A DNA stretch of 64,000 nt from Chryseobacterium candidae (GCF_004916905.1 NZ_SDLV01000006.1:113819-177818); one strand, 5' to 3'; counted from the stretch's first letter, positions 33,440 to 43,682 are shown. The notes: generated from the sequence alone by a model not told the origin. Translations and numbers: made by a program.

Positions 33440-35452
33440 ATGAGTAAATTAGATTCAAGAATTCCAGCGGGTCCTCTTAAAGACAAGTGGAAAAATCATA
33501 AAGACCATATGAACCTTGTTGCCCCAAACAACAGAGACAAGATTGATATTATTGTTGTAGGTACAGGTTTGGCAGGAGGTTCTGCTGCAGCTACATTGGC
33601 TGAGCAGGGATATAACGTAAAAGCATTCTGCTACCAGGATTCTCCAAGAAGAGCGCACTCCATTGCCGCTCAGGGAGGGATCAACGCAGCGAAGAATTAT
33701 CAGGGAGACGGTGACTCTACTTACAGATTATTCTATGATACCATCAAAGGTGGTGACTATAGAGCAAGAGAGGCCAACGTTTACAGATTAGCTGAAGTTT
33801 CCGCTAATATTATTGACCAGTGTGTTTCCCAGGGGGTTCCTTTCGGGAGAGATTACGGCGGTCAGCTGGATAACCGTTCATTTGGTGGGGTTCAGGTAAA
33901 AAGAACGTTCTATGCAAAAGGACAAACCGGACAGCAGTTATTATTAGGTGCTTATTCTGCAATGAGCCGTCAGATCGGTAAAGGAAGAATTAAGATGTAC
34001 AACCGTCATGAGATGTTAGATCTTGTTATTGTTGACGGAAAAGCAAGAGGGATTATCGCAAGAAATCTTGTAACAGGTGAAATTGAGAGACACTCTGCTC
34101 ACGCAGTGGTAATTGCTTCAGGAGGATACGGGAACGTATACTTCCTTTCTACCAATGCAATGGGATCCAACGTTTCTGCGGCATGGAAAATTCACAAGAA
34201 AGGAGCTTACTTTGCAAACCCATGCTACGTACAGATTCACCCTACTTGTATTCCTGTTCACGGAACACAGCAGTCTAAACTGACTTTGATGTCTGAATCA
34301 CTAAGAAACTCAGGAAGAATCTGGGTTCCTAAGAAAATTGAAGATTCAGTAGCGATCAGAGAAGGCAAATTAAGACCTGAAAATATTAAAGAAGAAGATA
34401 GAGATTATTATTTGGAAAGAAGATACCCTGCATTCGGTAACCTTGTACCTAGAGACGTTGCTTCCAGAGCAGCTAAGGAAAGATGTGATGCCGGATTCGG
34501 AATTGAAAATAATGATACTCAGGAAGGTGTTTACCTTGATTTCTCTACAGAGATCATGAAAAAAGGTAAAGAAGCCGCTATTGAAAAACATATTCATAAT
34601 CCTACAGATCAGCAGATCTATGATCTTGGTAAGAAGTGGGTTGAGGAGAAGTATGGTAACTTATTCGTAATGTACGAGAAAATTACCGCTGATGATCCTT
34701 ACAAAACTCCAATGAAGATCTATCCTGCGGTTCACTATACCATGGGTGGTGTTTGGGTTGATTATAACCTTCAGTCTACAATCCCTGGATGTTTCGTAAT
34801 TGGTGAGGCTAACTTCTCAGATCACGGGGCAAACAGATTGGGGGCATCTGCATTGATGCAGGGGCTTGCTGACGGATATTTTGTACTTCCTTATACGATT
34901 GCAGATTACCTTTCTGCAGATATCAGAACAGGAGCTATTCCTACTAATTCAGCACCTTTTGACGAGGCTGAGAAAGGAATTAAAGAAAAAATTGATTTCT
35001 TCTTAAACAATAAAGGAACTCATTCAGTAGATCATTTCCATAAAAAACTGGGACACATCATGTGGAACAAGGTAGGTATGGGCAGAACTCCTGAAGGTTT
35101 GAGAGAAGCAATCAAAGAAATCGAAGAAGTAAGAAATGACTTCTGGAAAAATGTAAAAGTACCTGGGGAAGGAGAAGGAATGAACACTGAGCTTGAAAAA
35201 GCATTCAGAGTAGCAGACTTCCTGGAACTTGGGCAATTAATGGCTATCGATGCACTACACAGAAACGAATCTTGTGGTGGACATTTCCGTGAAGACCATT
35301 CAACTCCGGACGGAGAAGCGGAAAGAGATGACGTAAACTACAAATACGTCGGAGCTTGGGAATATCAAGGAAACGATATCAACGCGGAAGTGTTGCATAA
35401 AGAAGAGTTGATATATGATAACATCGAGGTTAAAACTAGAAGTTATAAATAG
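33440..35452 (+). CDS. sdhA: Succinate dehydrogenase/fumarate reductase flavoprotein subunit
   Basis: Catalytic subunit of complex II, 670 residues, interconverting succinate and fumarate with covalently bound FAD. The FAD Rossmann motif is [19 protein letters not shown]. The flavin-attaching His region is [19 protein letters not shown]. The active-site region reads [13 protein letters not shown], and the capping end is [12 protein letters not shown]. The length is normal for the B-type enzyme. Its stop codon is followed after 1 bp by the start of a DUF2846-like gene. Confidence 0.96.
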   Translation: MSKLDSRIPAGPLKDKWKNHKDHMNLVAPNNRDKIDIIVVGTGLAGGSAAATLAEQGYNVKAFCYQDSPRRAHSIAAQGGINAAKNYQGDGDSTYRLFYDTIKGGDYRAREANVYRLAEVSANIIDQCVSQGVPFGRDYGGQLDNRSFGGVQVKRTFYAKGQTGQQLLLGAYSAMSRQIGKGRIKMYNRHEMLDLVIVDGKARGIIARNLVTGEIERHSAHAVVIASGGYGNVYFLSTNAMGSNVSAAWKIHKKGAYFANPCYVQIHPTCIPVHGTQQSKLTLMSESLRNSGRIWVPKKIEDSVAIREGKLRPENIKEEDRDYYLERRYPAFGNLVPRDVASRAAKERCDAGFGIENNDTQEGVYLDFSTEIMKKGKEAAIEKHIHNPTDQQIYDLGKKWVEEKYGNLFVMYEKITADDPYKTPMKIYPAVHYTMGGVWVDYNLQSTIPGCFVIGEANFSDHGANRLGASALMQGLADGYFVLPYTIADYLSADIRTGAIPTNSAPFDEAEKGIKEKIDFFLNNKGTHSVDHFHKKLGHIMWNKVGMGRTPEGLREAIKEIEEVRNDFWKNVKVPGEGEGMNTELEKAFRVADFLELGQLMAIDALHRNESCGGHFREDHSTPDGEAERDDVNYKYVGAWEYQGNDINAEVLHKEELIYDNIEVKTRSYK

Positions 35453-35453
35453 T

Positions 35454-36035
35454 ATGAAGAATTTAAAAAAATTACTATTATTTTTTGTAGTTCTCTTTGG
35501 ATTCTCTACTGTTGTTGCTCAGAAAATTACGACTCAGGCTATTGATAAACCTTCTGAGGGAAAATCATTAGTTTATATTTTAAAAACCGGAGCTGGTTTA
35601 CTGGTTAATTTCAGAATTTATGATAAAGATCTTTTTCTAGGACCTATTTCAAGTGGAAAATATCTGGTTTATGAATGTGAACCAGGTGAGCATTTGTTTT
35701 GGGCCGGTGCAGAAAACAGAGATTATGTTGAAGCTAACTTGGAGCCTAATTCTGTATACGTTATTAATGCAGAGGGACAAATGGGGGCTTTTGTTGCTGG
35801 TGTAAATCTTAAACCTTTAAACCCTAAAGAGTTTAGAGATAAAAAGCTTTTTTATCAGGTGATAAAAGGAGATACTAAAAAAGTATACGAAAAATCACAG
35901 GATGATAAGTCTGAAAATATTGCAAAAGCAATGGAAAAATATAAGGAGTTAAAAAGTAGAAACTCTAATAAAATTGCAGTTCTTACTTCAGATATGAAGT
36001 TTGAAAATGCAGATAAACCAGAAAAAAATAAATAA
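35454..36035 (+). CDS. Secreted DUF2846-like protein inserted in the sdh operon
   Basis: 193 residues. The start at 35454 gives a signal peptide (MKNLKKLLLFFVVLFGFSTVVA); a longer start at 35415 would overlap sdhA. The mature domain matches DUF2846: GKSLVYILKTGAGLLVNFRIYD, then an exposed LVYECEPGEHLFWAG and ANLEPNSVYVINAEG, a beta-rich fold facing the periplasm. The C-terminal part is Lys rich. It sits 1 bp after sdhA and 24 bp before sdhB, so it must be expressed with complex II. A link to the enzyme is inferred from position only. Confidence 0.82.
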   Translation: MKNLKKLLLFFVVLFGFSTVVAQKITTQAIDKPSEGKSLVYILKTGAGLLVNFRIYDKDLFLGPISSGKYLVYECEPGEHLFWAGAENRDYVEANLEPNSVYVINAEGQMGAFVAGVNLKPLNPKEFRDKKLFYQVIKGDTKKVYEKSQDDKSENIAKAMEKYKELKSRNSNKIAVLTSDMKFENADKPEKNK

Positions 36036-36059
36036 TCTCCAACCTATAAATAAAAAATT

Positions 36060-36827
36060 ATGAGTGCAAAAAAAGGCTTACATCTTACGCTGAAAATTTG
36101 GAGACAAAAAAACAACAAATCTAAAGGTCAGTTTGAGACTTATAAAATATCAGATGTATCTACAGACTCTTCATTTTTAGAGATGTTAGATATCCTGAAC
36201 GAAAATTTAATTAACGAAGGAAAAGAACCTATCGCTTTTGACCACGACTGTCGTGAGGGAATCTGCGGGATGTGTTCTCTTTACATCAATGGTAGAGCTC
36301 ATGGGCCTGATACGGGGATTACAACTTGTCAGCTTCACATGAGAATGTTCAAAGATGGAGAGACGATCGTTATTGAACCCTGGAGAAGTGCCGCTTTCCC
36401 TGTTATCAAAGACTTAATGGTAGACAGAAGCGCATTCGACAGAGTAATGGCAGCAGGAGGATTCATTTCTGTGAACACTTCTGGTAATACATTAGATGCT
36501 AACGCAATTCCTGTTCCCAAAGAAGATGCAGACAAAGCAATGGATGCAGCAGCTTGTATCGGATGTGGAGCTTGTGTAGCTACATGTAAAAACGGATCTG
36601 CAATGTTATTCGTGGGAGCTAAAGTTTCTCAGTATGCATTACTTCCACAAGGTAGAGTAGAAGCTAAGAGAAGAGTTCTGAACATGGTGAAAGCTATGGA
36701 CGAAGAAGGATTCGGAAACTGTTCAAACACCGGAGCATGTGAAGTAGAATGTCCTAAAGGTATTTCTCTTGAAAACATCGCAAGAATGAACAGAGAATAC
36801 ATGGCTGCTCTTGTAGATCAAGGATAG
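36060..36827 (+). CDS. sdhB: Succinate dehydrogenase/fumarate reductase iron-sulfur subunit
   Basis: Electron-transfer subunit of 255 residues. The [2Fe-2S] site is seen in [21 protein letters not shown] plus GITTCQLH. The [4Fe-4S] site is [11 protein letters not shown]. The [3Fe-4S] site is formed by Cys in [16 protein letters not shown]. Order and length are as in B-type complex II. It is separated from sdhA by the DUF2846-like gene, and a strong terminator follows. Confidence 0.95.
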   Translation: MSAKKGLHLTLKIWRQKNNKSKGQFETYKISDVSTDSSFLEMLDILNENLINEGKEPIAFDHDCREGICGMCSLYINGRAHGPDTGITTCQLHMRMFKDGETIVIEPWRSAAFPVIKDLMVDRSAFDRVMAAGGFISVNTSGNTLDANAIPVPKEDADKAMDAAACIGCGACVATCKNGSAMLFVGAKVSQYALLPQGRVEAKRRVLNMVKAMDEEGFGNCSNTGACEVECPKGISLENIARMNREYMAALVDQG

Positions 36828-36847
36828 AATTGATTCAGATACATAAA

Positions 36848-36879
36848 AAATCGCCTTCACTTTTGGAGGCGATTTTTTT
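36848..36879 (+). terminator. Terminator of the sdh operon
   Basis: Stem AAATCGCCT / AGGCGATTT with a T run, 20 bp after sdhB. Confidence 0.88.
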
Positions 36880-37135
36880 ATGAAATTAACACCTCTGTTA
36901 AAGTTTGTTAACTTATTGACTGATCTTCGTTATTCTTTATTTATTAAGTATATATTTGAAAGGTAATTGAATCGTTTTCTGAAAAGACCTTCAAATACTT
37001 TTTACCTTCAAAAAGACAGTATTCCGTAATTGGAATATCCCTTTTGAACGGTAATAATAAAATTTTTAAAAAAAATAATTAGAGTGAATTAACAAGCCCT
37101 AAAAAGCTTATTTTTGTGTAATATTAAAAATTGAA
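36880..37135. promoter_or_regulatory. AT-rich intergenic region with a -7 box for the next gene
   Basis: No gene is seen. TATTTTTG at 37109-37116 fits TAnnTTTG and lies 19 bp before the ATG at 37136. Confidence 0.5.
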
Positions 37136-38677
37136 ATGAAAAAATATCTTTTATTGTTTATCATCACATTCTTTGTGATGTCTTGTTCAAAAAAAGTAGA
37201 AGTAAAAGGAAAAATTACTGGAGGCTCACCATTAGAAAGAATTGAATTTGTAGAAGCTTCAGGAGTAGGAACCCTGCCTTTGATTAATATAGGTCTGGAT
37301 AAAGACGGAAACTTTTCAGGAAATTTTGATGCTCCTAAAGATGGGATGTACGTAATCAACTACGCAGGCAGACAAAGCCTGATTTATCTTGAAGGAGGAC
37401 AAAAAGTGAATATCTCAGGAAACGGAGCTACTTTCCCAAATGAATATGTAATTACCGGAGATGCTAAAAAGAACAATGATTTCCTTACGGCTTCTCAGAA
37501 GTTTTTAGCTGAGTATGGTAATAAAGTTAACTTAGGCGCTTTAATGGCAGGAGATGAAGCTGCATTCTTGAAAGGGATGCATAAAATTGAAGCAGATATT
37601 AATAAAAATGTAGATGACCTGGCTAAGAAAAATAATCCGAGCAAAGGATTATTAGAATGGAAAAAAAACGATGTCAAAGTAACCATTCTTAACTTGCTTG
37701 CGAACTATGAAATGTCTCACGGTCCAATGTCAGGAAATCCGTCTTTCAAAGCATCTAAGGCTTTCAAAGATTATGAAACCCAGTTGGAAACAGATAAAGA
37801 AGCAATGGTGAAAACTATCCCTCTTTACAGACAATATCTTCTTGTAAAAATGACTCCTGATTTCCAGAAGTATGCGGAAGCAAACAGCAAAGGAAAAACA
37901 GGGATTACAACTTCTGAGATGTTCGCTCAGTATTTGAAAACTAAAAAAGATTTATCTCAAACAACAAAAGATTATCTTCTTGCATTTGTAATGGCTCAGG
38001 CTGATATTCACCCAACGAGTCCGGCTGCCAATATCGACAAGATTAAAAAGATCATCGATTCAGATATTAAAGATGCTACTATTAAAAGTGACCTTTTAAA
38101 AATGCAGGTAGCTATTACAGGACTTAAAATCGGAGAAGCAGCTCCAGAAGCAGCTTTAGCAAAACAAGACGGAAAAGCTTACAAGCTTTCTGAAAACAAA
38201 GGGAAACCTTATATGTTATTCTTCTACGCTTCATGGAATCCTTACATCAGCGAAGCTACAGTACCTGTATTAAAAGAAGTGGTAAACTTTTATAAATCTA
38301 AAATGAATTTTGTATTTGTAAATGTGGATGATACAAAAGATCAGTTCATTAAAACAAGTAATTCTTTATTAAAAGGAATTCAGGGAGTAAATGTTTACGG
38401 AGAAGGAGGATTGAACTCAGATATCGCTAAGAAATATGGGGTATACGGATTCAAATTACCTTGTTTTGTAATTATTGATAAAGATGGTAAAATTGCCAGC
38501 AGATCTTTTGTAAACCTTGGTGAGCAGGAATTGGTGACTATTTTGGATAAACAAACAGGTCTTTCCGCACCGAAGGTAGATCCGAATGCTCAAATGCAGC
38601 CACAACTGCAGCTTGATCCATCTGCTATGCAGCAAGCACCACAGCAGGCAAATCCACAACCGGTTCCAACAAAATAA
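37136..38677 (+). CDS. Thioredoxin-fold lipoprotein with DUF4369-like N domain, redox cysteines missing
   Basis: 513 residues. Lipobox VMSC gives Cys17. A DUF4369-type beta domain covers about residues 20-110 (VEVKGKITGGSPLERIEF, GQKVNISG). A helical middle lies at about 115-330. A thioredoxin-like domain starts near residue 335 (GEAAPEAALAKQDGK, KPYMLFFYASWNPYISEATV). Where related ResA/TlpA-type proteins carry WCxxC, this one has WNPYIS, so disulfide reduction is not expected. The C terminus is Pro/Gln rich (QPQLQLDPSAMQQAPQQANP). Probably an envelope binding or scaffold protein. Confidence 0.82.
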   Translation: MKKYLLLFIITFFVMSCSKKVEVKGKITGGSPLERIEFVEASGVGTLPLINIGLDKDGNFSGNFDAPKDGMYVINYAGRQSLIYLEGGQKVNISGNGATFPNEYVITGDAKKNNDFLTASQKFLAEYGNKVNLGALMAGDEAAFLKGMHKIEADINKNVDDLAKKNNPSKGLLEWKKNDVKVTILNLLANYEMSHGPMSGNPSFKASKAFKDYETQLETDKEAMVKTIPLYRQYLLVKMTPDFQKYAEANSKGKTGITTSEMFAQYLKTKKDLSQTTKDYLLAFVMAQADIHPTSPAANIDKIKKIIDSDIKDATIKSDLLKMQVAITGLKIGEAAPEAALAKQDGKAYKLSENKGKPYMLFFYASWNPYISEATVPVLKEVVNFYKSKMNFVFVNVDDTKDQFIKTSNSLLKGIQGVNVYGEGGLNSDIAKKYGVYGFKLPCFVIIDKDGKIASRSFVNLGEQELVTILDKQTGLSAPKVDPNAQMQPQLQLDPSAMQQAPQQANPQPVPTK

Positions 38678-38698
38678 TAAACTTTAACACAGTATAGA

Positions 38699-38728
38699 AA
38701 CCTTATCTTCGGATAAGGTTTTTTTTAT
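38699..38728 (+). terminator. Terminator after the thioredoxin-fold lipoprotein
   Basis: 9-bp stem AACCTTATC / GATAAGGTT with loop TTCG and a run of T. Confidence 0.9.
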
Positions 38729-38785
38729 TGTATTTTTGCAAACTGGGACGTAAAAGTTTCAATTAGGAAAATAGAAAATTTTAGA

Positions 38786-40198
38786 ATGAGTAGGAAGAAA
38801 AAAAGAGATCTAGTTCTTGAAAATATAAAACTATTGACAGCCGGAGCTAAAGGGGTGGCAATAGGGAAAACAGACGAAGGTAAAACTGTAATGGTTTCCG
38901 GGGCAATTCCCGGTGATATTGTGAATGTGAGAGTGAAAAAAGCAAAGTCAAAATATTATGAAGGCGAAGCAATTGAAGTTCTTGAAAAATCACCATACAG
39001 AGTAGAGCCTAAATGTATCCACTTTGGTACTTGCGGAGGATGCAAATGGCAGAATATGAGCTATGAAAAGCAGCTTGATTTTAAACAGGAAGAAGTATAT
39101 AATAATATTAAAAGAATCGGAGGAATTGATGACTTTGTAACCGTGCCAATTCTGGGATCTGAAGAACAGTATTTTTATAGAAACAAAATGGAGTTTTCCT
39201 TCTCTAACGCAAGATGGCTTACTCAATACGAAATCAGTTCCGAAGAGAATTTCGGGAGCAAAGATGCTTTAGGTTTTCATATTCCTGGGATGTGGAGCAA
39301 AATCCTGGATTTGAAGGAGTGTTTCCTTCAGGAAGATCCTTCCAATGCTATAAGACTGGCTGTAAAAGAATACGGTGTTAATAATGGCTTGGATTTCTTT
39401 GATGTAAGAAATCAGGAAGGTTTCCTTAGAACCTTGATGATGAGACAGAACTCAAAAGGAGAGTGGATGGTTCTTTTCCAGCTTTACAGAGAAGAAAAAG
39501 AAAACAGAGAAAAGCTTTTTGAATTCTTATTAGAAAAATTTCCGCAGATTAAAACGTTGGTATATGCCATCAACCCTAAACAGAATGACTCTATTTATGA
39601 TTTAAATATCAATGTGTACTTCGGGGAAGGTTATCTTATGGAAGAGATGGATGGGCTGCATTTTAAGATAGGGCCGAAATCATTCTTCCAAACCAACTAC
39701 AAACAGGCATTGGAACTATACAGAAAAACATTGGAATTTGCAGATCTGAAAGGCAATGAAGTAGTATATGATCTTTATACAGGAACTGGAACAATCGCCC
39801 AGTATGTAGCAAGAAATGCAAAACAGGTCATCGGAATAGAATCTGTACAGGAAGCCATAGATGCAGCAATAGAACATGCGGCATTGAACGGATTGACAAA
39901 CACAACATTCTATTGTGGAGATATGAAAGATATTTTCAATGACGAATTCATGGCAAACCACCCTAAAGCAGATGTATTAATCACAGATCCACCAAGAGAT
40001 GGAATGCATCAGAAGGTGGTAGAACAGATTCTTAAGCTTTCACCGGAAAAAGTAGTTTATGTAAGCTGTAATTCGGCAACACAGGCAAGAGATCTGGCAT
40101 TGATGAAAGAACATTATACTTTAGTGAAGATCTTACCGGTAGATATGTTTCCGCAAACACACCATGTTGAGAATATTGCATTGCTGATTAAAAAATAA
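38786..40198 (+). CDS. rlmD: 23S rRNA (uracil-1939-C5)-methyltransferase RlmD
   Basis: SAM-dependent RNA m5U methyltransferase of the TrmA/RumA family, 470 residues. An N-terminal TRAM domain covers about 8-70. The iron-sulfur Cys set reads EPKCIHFGTCGGCKWQ, followed by SAM-binding VVYDLYTGTGTIAQYV. The catalytic Cys is in VVYVSCNSATQARDL, and the C terminus carries PQTHHVENIALL. The substrate within rRNA (U1939 or U747) is assigned by similarity only. It is followed closely by the DUF6452 and DUF6048 genes, an arrangement I recall as common in flavobacteria. Confidence 0.92.
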   Translation: MSRKKKRDLVLENIKLLTAGAKGVAIGKTDEGKTVMVSGAIPGDIVNVRVKKAKSKYYEGEAIEVLEKSPYRVEPKCIHFGTCGGCKWQNMSYEKQLDFKQEEVYNNIKRIGGIDDFVTVPILGSEEQYFYRNKMEFSFSNARWLTQYEISSEENFGSKDALGFHIPGMWSKILDLKECFLQEDPSNAIRLAVKEYGVNNGLDFFDVRNQEGFLRTLMMRQNSKGEWMVLFQLYREEKENREKLFEFLLEKFPQIKTLVYAINPKQNDSIYDLNINVYFGEGYLMEEMDGLHFKIGPKSFFQTNYKQALELYRKTLEFADLKGNEVVYDLYTGTGTIAQYVARNAKQVIGIESVQEAIDAAIEHAALNGLTNTTFYCGDMKDIFNDEFMANHPKADVLITDPPRDGMHQKVVEQILKLSPEKVVYVSCNSATQARDLALMKEHYTLVKILPVDMFPQTHHVENIALLIKK

Positions 40199-40223
40199 AT
40201 TTATTTAAATTTGAAATCTTAAT

Positions 40224-40700
40224 ATGAAGTACTTTAAATTTCTCATAGCGATCTGCTTTTTAGGAATGCTTTTTTCCTGTGGAGGTGACGATGATATTTG
40301 TGAAAGCGGAGAAGGAACCCCCAGAATGAAGGTAGCCTTCAGGTCGATGGATAGTGGAAAAGAGAAGACTCTGGATTCACTCTATGTTGCGGTAGATTAT
40401 GGTGCCGGAAAGGTAGATCTGGGAGGAGTTGCAAAGATTGATTCCAGATTAATTCCTTTACGTGTAGACAGCTCACCGTATACAGACGTTTATTTTAAAC
40501 TTACCAAAAAGGGTGCGGAATCTAAAGTAAGGATTAAGTATACTACAAAATCAACTTATGTATCTCCGGGATGCGGGATTAAAAAGTCATATGAGAATTT
40601 AAGTTCAGAATTGTTAACTCCTAATCCGGTGCTAAAGCTGGAGGCCGGACAAAATCAAATAGAGAATGAAGACAAGACTAATCTTTACCTTTCTTTTTAG
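40224..40700 (+). CDS. DUF6452 family lipoprotein
   Basis: 158 residues; lipobox MLFSC (Cys19) followed by an acidic patch (GGDDDICESGEGTP). Typical DUF6452 segments are PRMKVAFRSMDSGKEKTLDSL and the Cys-containing YVSPGCGIKKSYENL. Likely an outer-membrane-attached beta protein. Its last 35 bp overlap the start of the DUF6048 gene in another frame, which implies tight translational coupling. Function unknown. Confidence 0.82.
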   Translation: MKYFKFLIAICFLGMLFSCGGDDDICESGEGTPRMKVAFRSMDSGKEKTLDSLYVAVDYGAGKVDLGGVAKIDSRLIPLRVDSSPYTDVYFKLTKKGAESKVRIKYTTKSTYVSPGCGIKKSYENLSSELLTPNPVLKLEAGQNQIENEDKTNLYLSF

Positions 40701-41331
40701 TTTTTTTGGAATAATAAGCTGGGCTCAGGACAAAAAAAAGGAAGCAGAGAAGAAGGTTCACGAAAAATATGAACCTAATTTTATGGTTGGCCTTGATGTA
40801 TTGAATACCGGAGCCGGATTTTTTTCGGATAGAAAACTATATCAGGGATTTATCTCTTCAAAAATCAGAGGAAATGTTCATGCCATTGCAGAAGCCGGTT
40901 TTGAGAAAAACGTATATCAGAAGAATGGATATGATGCCAAGGCAAACGGTCCCTTTGTTAAGTTGGGGGCTTTCTATATGCTCGCAAAAGATGCTGAAAA
41001 TGAATTCAACGGTTTTTATGCAGGAGGAAAAGTGGGAGGATCATTTTATAATCAGGAGTATATGGCGGTTCCCGTTCGTGGATTTGGTGGAAGTAACTCC
41101 TCTGAAGCATTTCCCTCATCCTCTCAGTCTTCTTTTTGGCTGGAAGGAACTATAGGAGGAAGGGTGCAGTTATTCAGCTCCAATTTTTATATAGATGTAA
41201 ATCTTCAGCCAAGATATATGGTATACACTTCCAAACAGGATGATATCTCTCCGATGATTGTTCCGGGTTTTGGAAAAAGTTCTTCGAAGTTTAATATGGG
41301 ATTTGCATGGAATATTGCTTATAAGTTTTAA
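40666..41331 (+). CDS. DUF6048 family outer-membrane protein
   Basis: 221 residues with a signal peptide (RLIFTFLFSFFGIISWAQ) and alternating hydrophobic beta strands to a C terminus ending in aromatic residues (FNMGFAWNIAYKF), the shape of a small outer-membrane beta barrel. Conserved pieces are KYEPNFMVGLDVLNTGAGFFSDRK, GFYAGGKVGGSFYNQEY and DVNLQPRYM. It overlaps the DUF6452 gene by 35 bp and shares its transcript. The pair may form an envelope complex of unknown role. Confidence 0.82.
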   Translation: MKTRLIFTFLFSFFGIISWAQDKKKEAEKKVHEKYEPNFMVGLDVLNTGAGFFSDRKLYQGFISSKIRGNVHAIAEAGFEKNVYQKNGYDAKANGPFVKLGAFYMLAKDAENEFNGFYAGGKVGGSFYNQEYMAVPVRGFGGSNSSEAFPSSSQSSFWLEGTIGGRVQLFSSNFYIDVNLQPRYMVYTSKQDDISPMIVPGFGKSSSKFNMGFAWNIAYKF

Positions 41332-41350
41332 ATATAGATATTTTAAATAA

Positions 41351-41388
41351 AAAGTACCCTGGGGAAATTTTCCCAGGGTACTTTTTAT
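41351..41388 (+). terminator. Terminator after the DUF6048 gene
   Basis: 13-bp stem AAAGTACCCTGGG / CCCAGGGTACTTT followed by T-rich sequence. Confidence 0.92.
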
Positions 41389-41648
41389 TATTGTTCTATT
41401 TTGAAGGTATGGGTAGAAATGATTTTTTATTTTTTTAATTATTGTAATGCATATATTAATTTATTAATATGAATATATTGTTTTTGTTATGAGAGATTAT
41501 GAATGTAAACGAATGTATGAAAAGTGAGTATTTGTGTGAATTGTTGGTTAGTGTTTGTGTTTTAGTATAACTTGTTGATTATTTTTTTTAAATATATTAT
41601 AAATTTTGTTAAAAACTAATATATTTGTAAAGTTTATAAAAATTAAAG
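41389..41648. promoter_or_regulatory. AT-rich region with promoter of the M43 protease gene
   Basis: No gene is seen. TATATTTG at 41620-41627 fits TAnnTTTG, 21 bp before the start codon. Confidence 0.5.
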
Positions 41649-43661
41649 ATGCAAAAATCTACTACTTCAAAATCACTCTTTTTATTGCCTTTATTATGTG
41701 CTGGTTTAATGAGCGCACAAAATACTGGCTGGATAGGACAGAAGAAAGAATCTGCTGCCAAATCTCCACAGGAACTTGCAAAAACTAACGGTTTCGATAG
41801 ATGCGGTACAACAGAATATGAAGACTTCTTAAGAAAACATTTTCCGGGAAGGCTTACTACAGAGCAGTTTGAAGATTGGTTGAGACCATTAATTCAAAAG
41901 GCTAAGAATGAAAAATCACAAAATGGAGGTATTGTCACTATTCCTGTAGTTGTTCACGTTATTCATGGTGGGCAGGCAGTAGGTACAGCTCCAAATATTG
42001 TAGATGAGCAGGTGATGTCTCAGATTACAGTAATGAATCAGGATTTCCGGAAATTAATGGGAACTCCGGGGTATAATACCAATGCTGTAGGAGCAGACGT
42101 ACAAATTCAGTTTGCATTGGCAAAAGTAGATCCAAATGGAAACCCTACCAACGGAATTGATAGAGTAAACTTATGTCAGTCTTCTTTTAAGAAAGATGCT
42201 ATTGATGCTTATGTAAAGCCTGAAACGATTTGGGATCCTACTCAATATATGAATATGTGGAGCGTGGAGTTTGCTTCTCCAAATACGAATTTGTTAGGAT
42301 ATGCTCAATTCCCTGATGGTTCTAACCTTCCAGGATTAAATCCGCTTGGTGGATATGGTAAAACGGACGGGGTTGTTGCAAACTTTGCTACATTTGGAAC
42401 CAGTGATTTAAATAATGGTACTTTTATGCTATCGGCTCCTTATGACAAAGGAAGAACAATGACTCACGAGGTAGGGCACTTTTTAGGATTAAGACATATC
42501 TGGGGAGATGCTACTTGTGGGGATGATTATTGTGCAGATACTCCTACGGCTCACACTTCTAATGGTGGTTGTCCTACTAACATTGCGAGTTGTAATGATG
42601 CTTCAGTGATGGAAATGGTTCAAAACTATATGGATTATACCAATGATACCTGTATGAATATCTTTACAATTAATCAAAAAGATAGAATTACAGCAGTTAT
42701 GAATAATTCTCCAAGAAGAGCTTCGTTGAAGACTTCGGTTAAAGATATCGCGATTCCATTATTTGCAAATGATGCGGAGGTTAAATTAGAAAGAACTTGT
42801 TCTGCTGTCACTTGTTCAGGATCATTGAACGTTCCAGTATCTTTGTATAACAGAGGAACAGGAGTGCTTACTTCAGCTCAGATCACTTATACAATTAATG
42901 GTATTGCACAAACTCCTTATAACTGGACAGGTAGCCTTGCTCAGGATAAATCTCAGTTGCTTAGCCTTCCGGTTACAGCGGGTACAATGGGTGGTCCAAT
43001 GACAATCAGTATCAGTACTGTAAATGGAGGAGCAGATCAAAGAGCTTCCAATAATACAATTAATGATACTTATGTAGGAGCACCAATGCCTGTGGCTCAG
43101 AATGTAGTATTTAATCTTCAATTAGATTATTACGGATCTGAAACAAGCTGGACATTAAAGAATAGTGCAGGAACTACTGTTTACAGTGGAAGCGGTTATG
43201 CAGATCAAACAACACCTACTCTTCCGGCATTGATTACCCAAAACTGGACATTAAGTACAGATGACTGTTATACTTTCACAATTAATGACTCTTATGGAGA
43301 CGGTATTGGTCTAGATGGAGGATATTATAACATCAAAACTACTTCAGGAACTGTTCTATTATCTGGTGGTAGCTTCACAACTTCTCAAAGAAAAGTAATG
43401 AAAGCTCAGACCTTAGGTACAAGTGAAGTTGATAAGAAAAATAATTTCGGAATCTATCCAAACCCTGTAAGTGATTTCTTAAATGTAACAAAAGTATCTA
43501 CTAAAGCTACATTTGAAATTCATAATGCAGTGGGTCAACTTGTGAAAAAAGGAACAATTGATAACAACAAAGTAAATGTAGGTGAATTACTAAGAGGAAA
43601 TTATATTATTACTGTAAAAGATAATAATATTTCAGAAAACTTTAAATTTATCAAAAAATAA
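41649..43661 (+). CDS. Secreted M43 (pappalysin-type) zinc protease with T9SS sorting domain
   Basis: 670 residues: a signal peptide to about residue 23 (LLPLLCAGLMSAQ), then a pro-region. The M43 catalytic domain has HEVGHFLGLRH (zinc His at 273, 277, 283; Glu274 catalytic) and Met-turn QNYMDYTND (Met328). A beta-rich middle follows, with a domain like those placed before T9SS tails (WTLKNSAGTTVYSGSGY, SYGDGIGLDGGYYNIK). The last 75 residues (FGIYPNPVSDFLNV ... NFKFIKK) form a type A sorting domain, so the protein is exported through the type IX system and attached to or released from the cell surface. The next gene is also T9SS cargo. Confidence 0.92.
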   Translation: MQKSTTSKSLFLLPLLCAGLMSAQNTGWIGQKKESAAKSPQELAKTNGFDRCGTTEYEDFLRKHFPGRLTTEQFEDWLRPLIQKAKNEKSQNGGIVTIPVVVHVIHGGQAVGTAPNIVDEQVMSQITVMNQDFRKLMGTPGYNTNAVGADVQIQFALAKVDPNGNPTNGIDRVNLCQSSFKKDAIDAYVKPETIWDPTQYMNMWSVEFASPNTNLLGYAQFPDGSNLPGLNPLGGYGKTDGVVANFATFGTSDLNNGTFMLSAPYDKGRTMTHEVGHFLGLRHIWGDATCGDDYCADTPTAHTSNGGCPTNIASCNDASVMEMVQNYMDYTNDTCMNIFTINQKDRITAVMNNSPRRASLKTSVKDIAIPLFANDAEVKLERTCSAVTCSGSLNVPVSLYNRGTGVLTSAQITYTINGIAQTPYNWTGSLAQDKSQLLSLPVTAGTMGGPMTISISTVNGGADQRASNNTINDTYVGAPMPVAQNVVFNLQLDYYGSETSWTLKNSAGTTVYSGSGYADQTTPTLPALITQNWTLSTDDCYTFTINDSYGDGIGLDGGYYNIKTTSGTVLLSGGSFTTSQRKVMKAQTLGTSEVDKKNNFGIYPNPVSDFLNVTKVSTKATFEIHNAVGQLVKKGTIDNNKVNVGELLRGNYIITVKDNNISENFKFIKK

Positions 43662-43682
43662 AGATAACCTTTAAATATTAGT

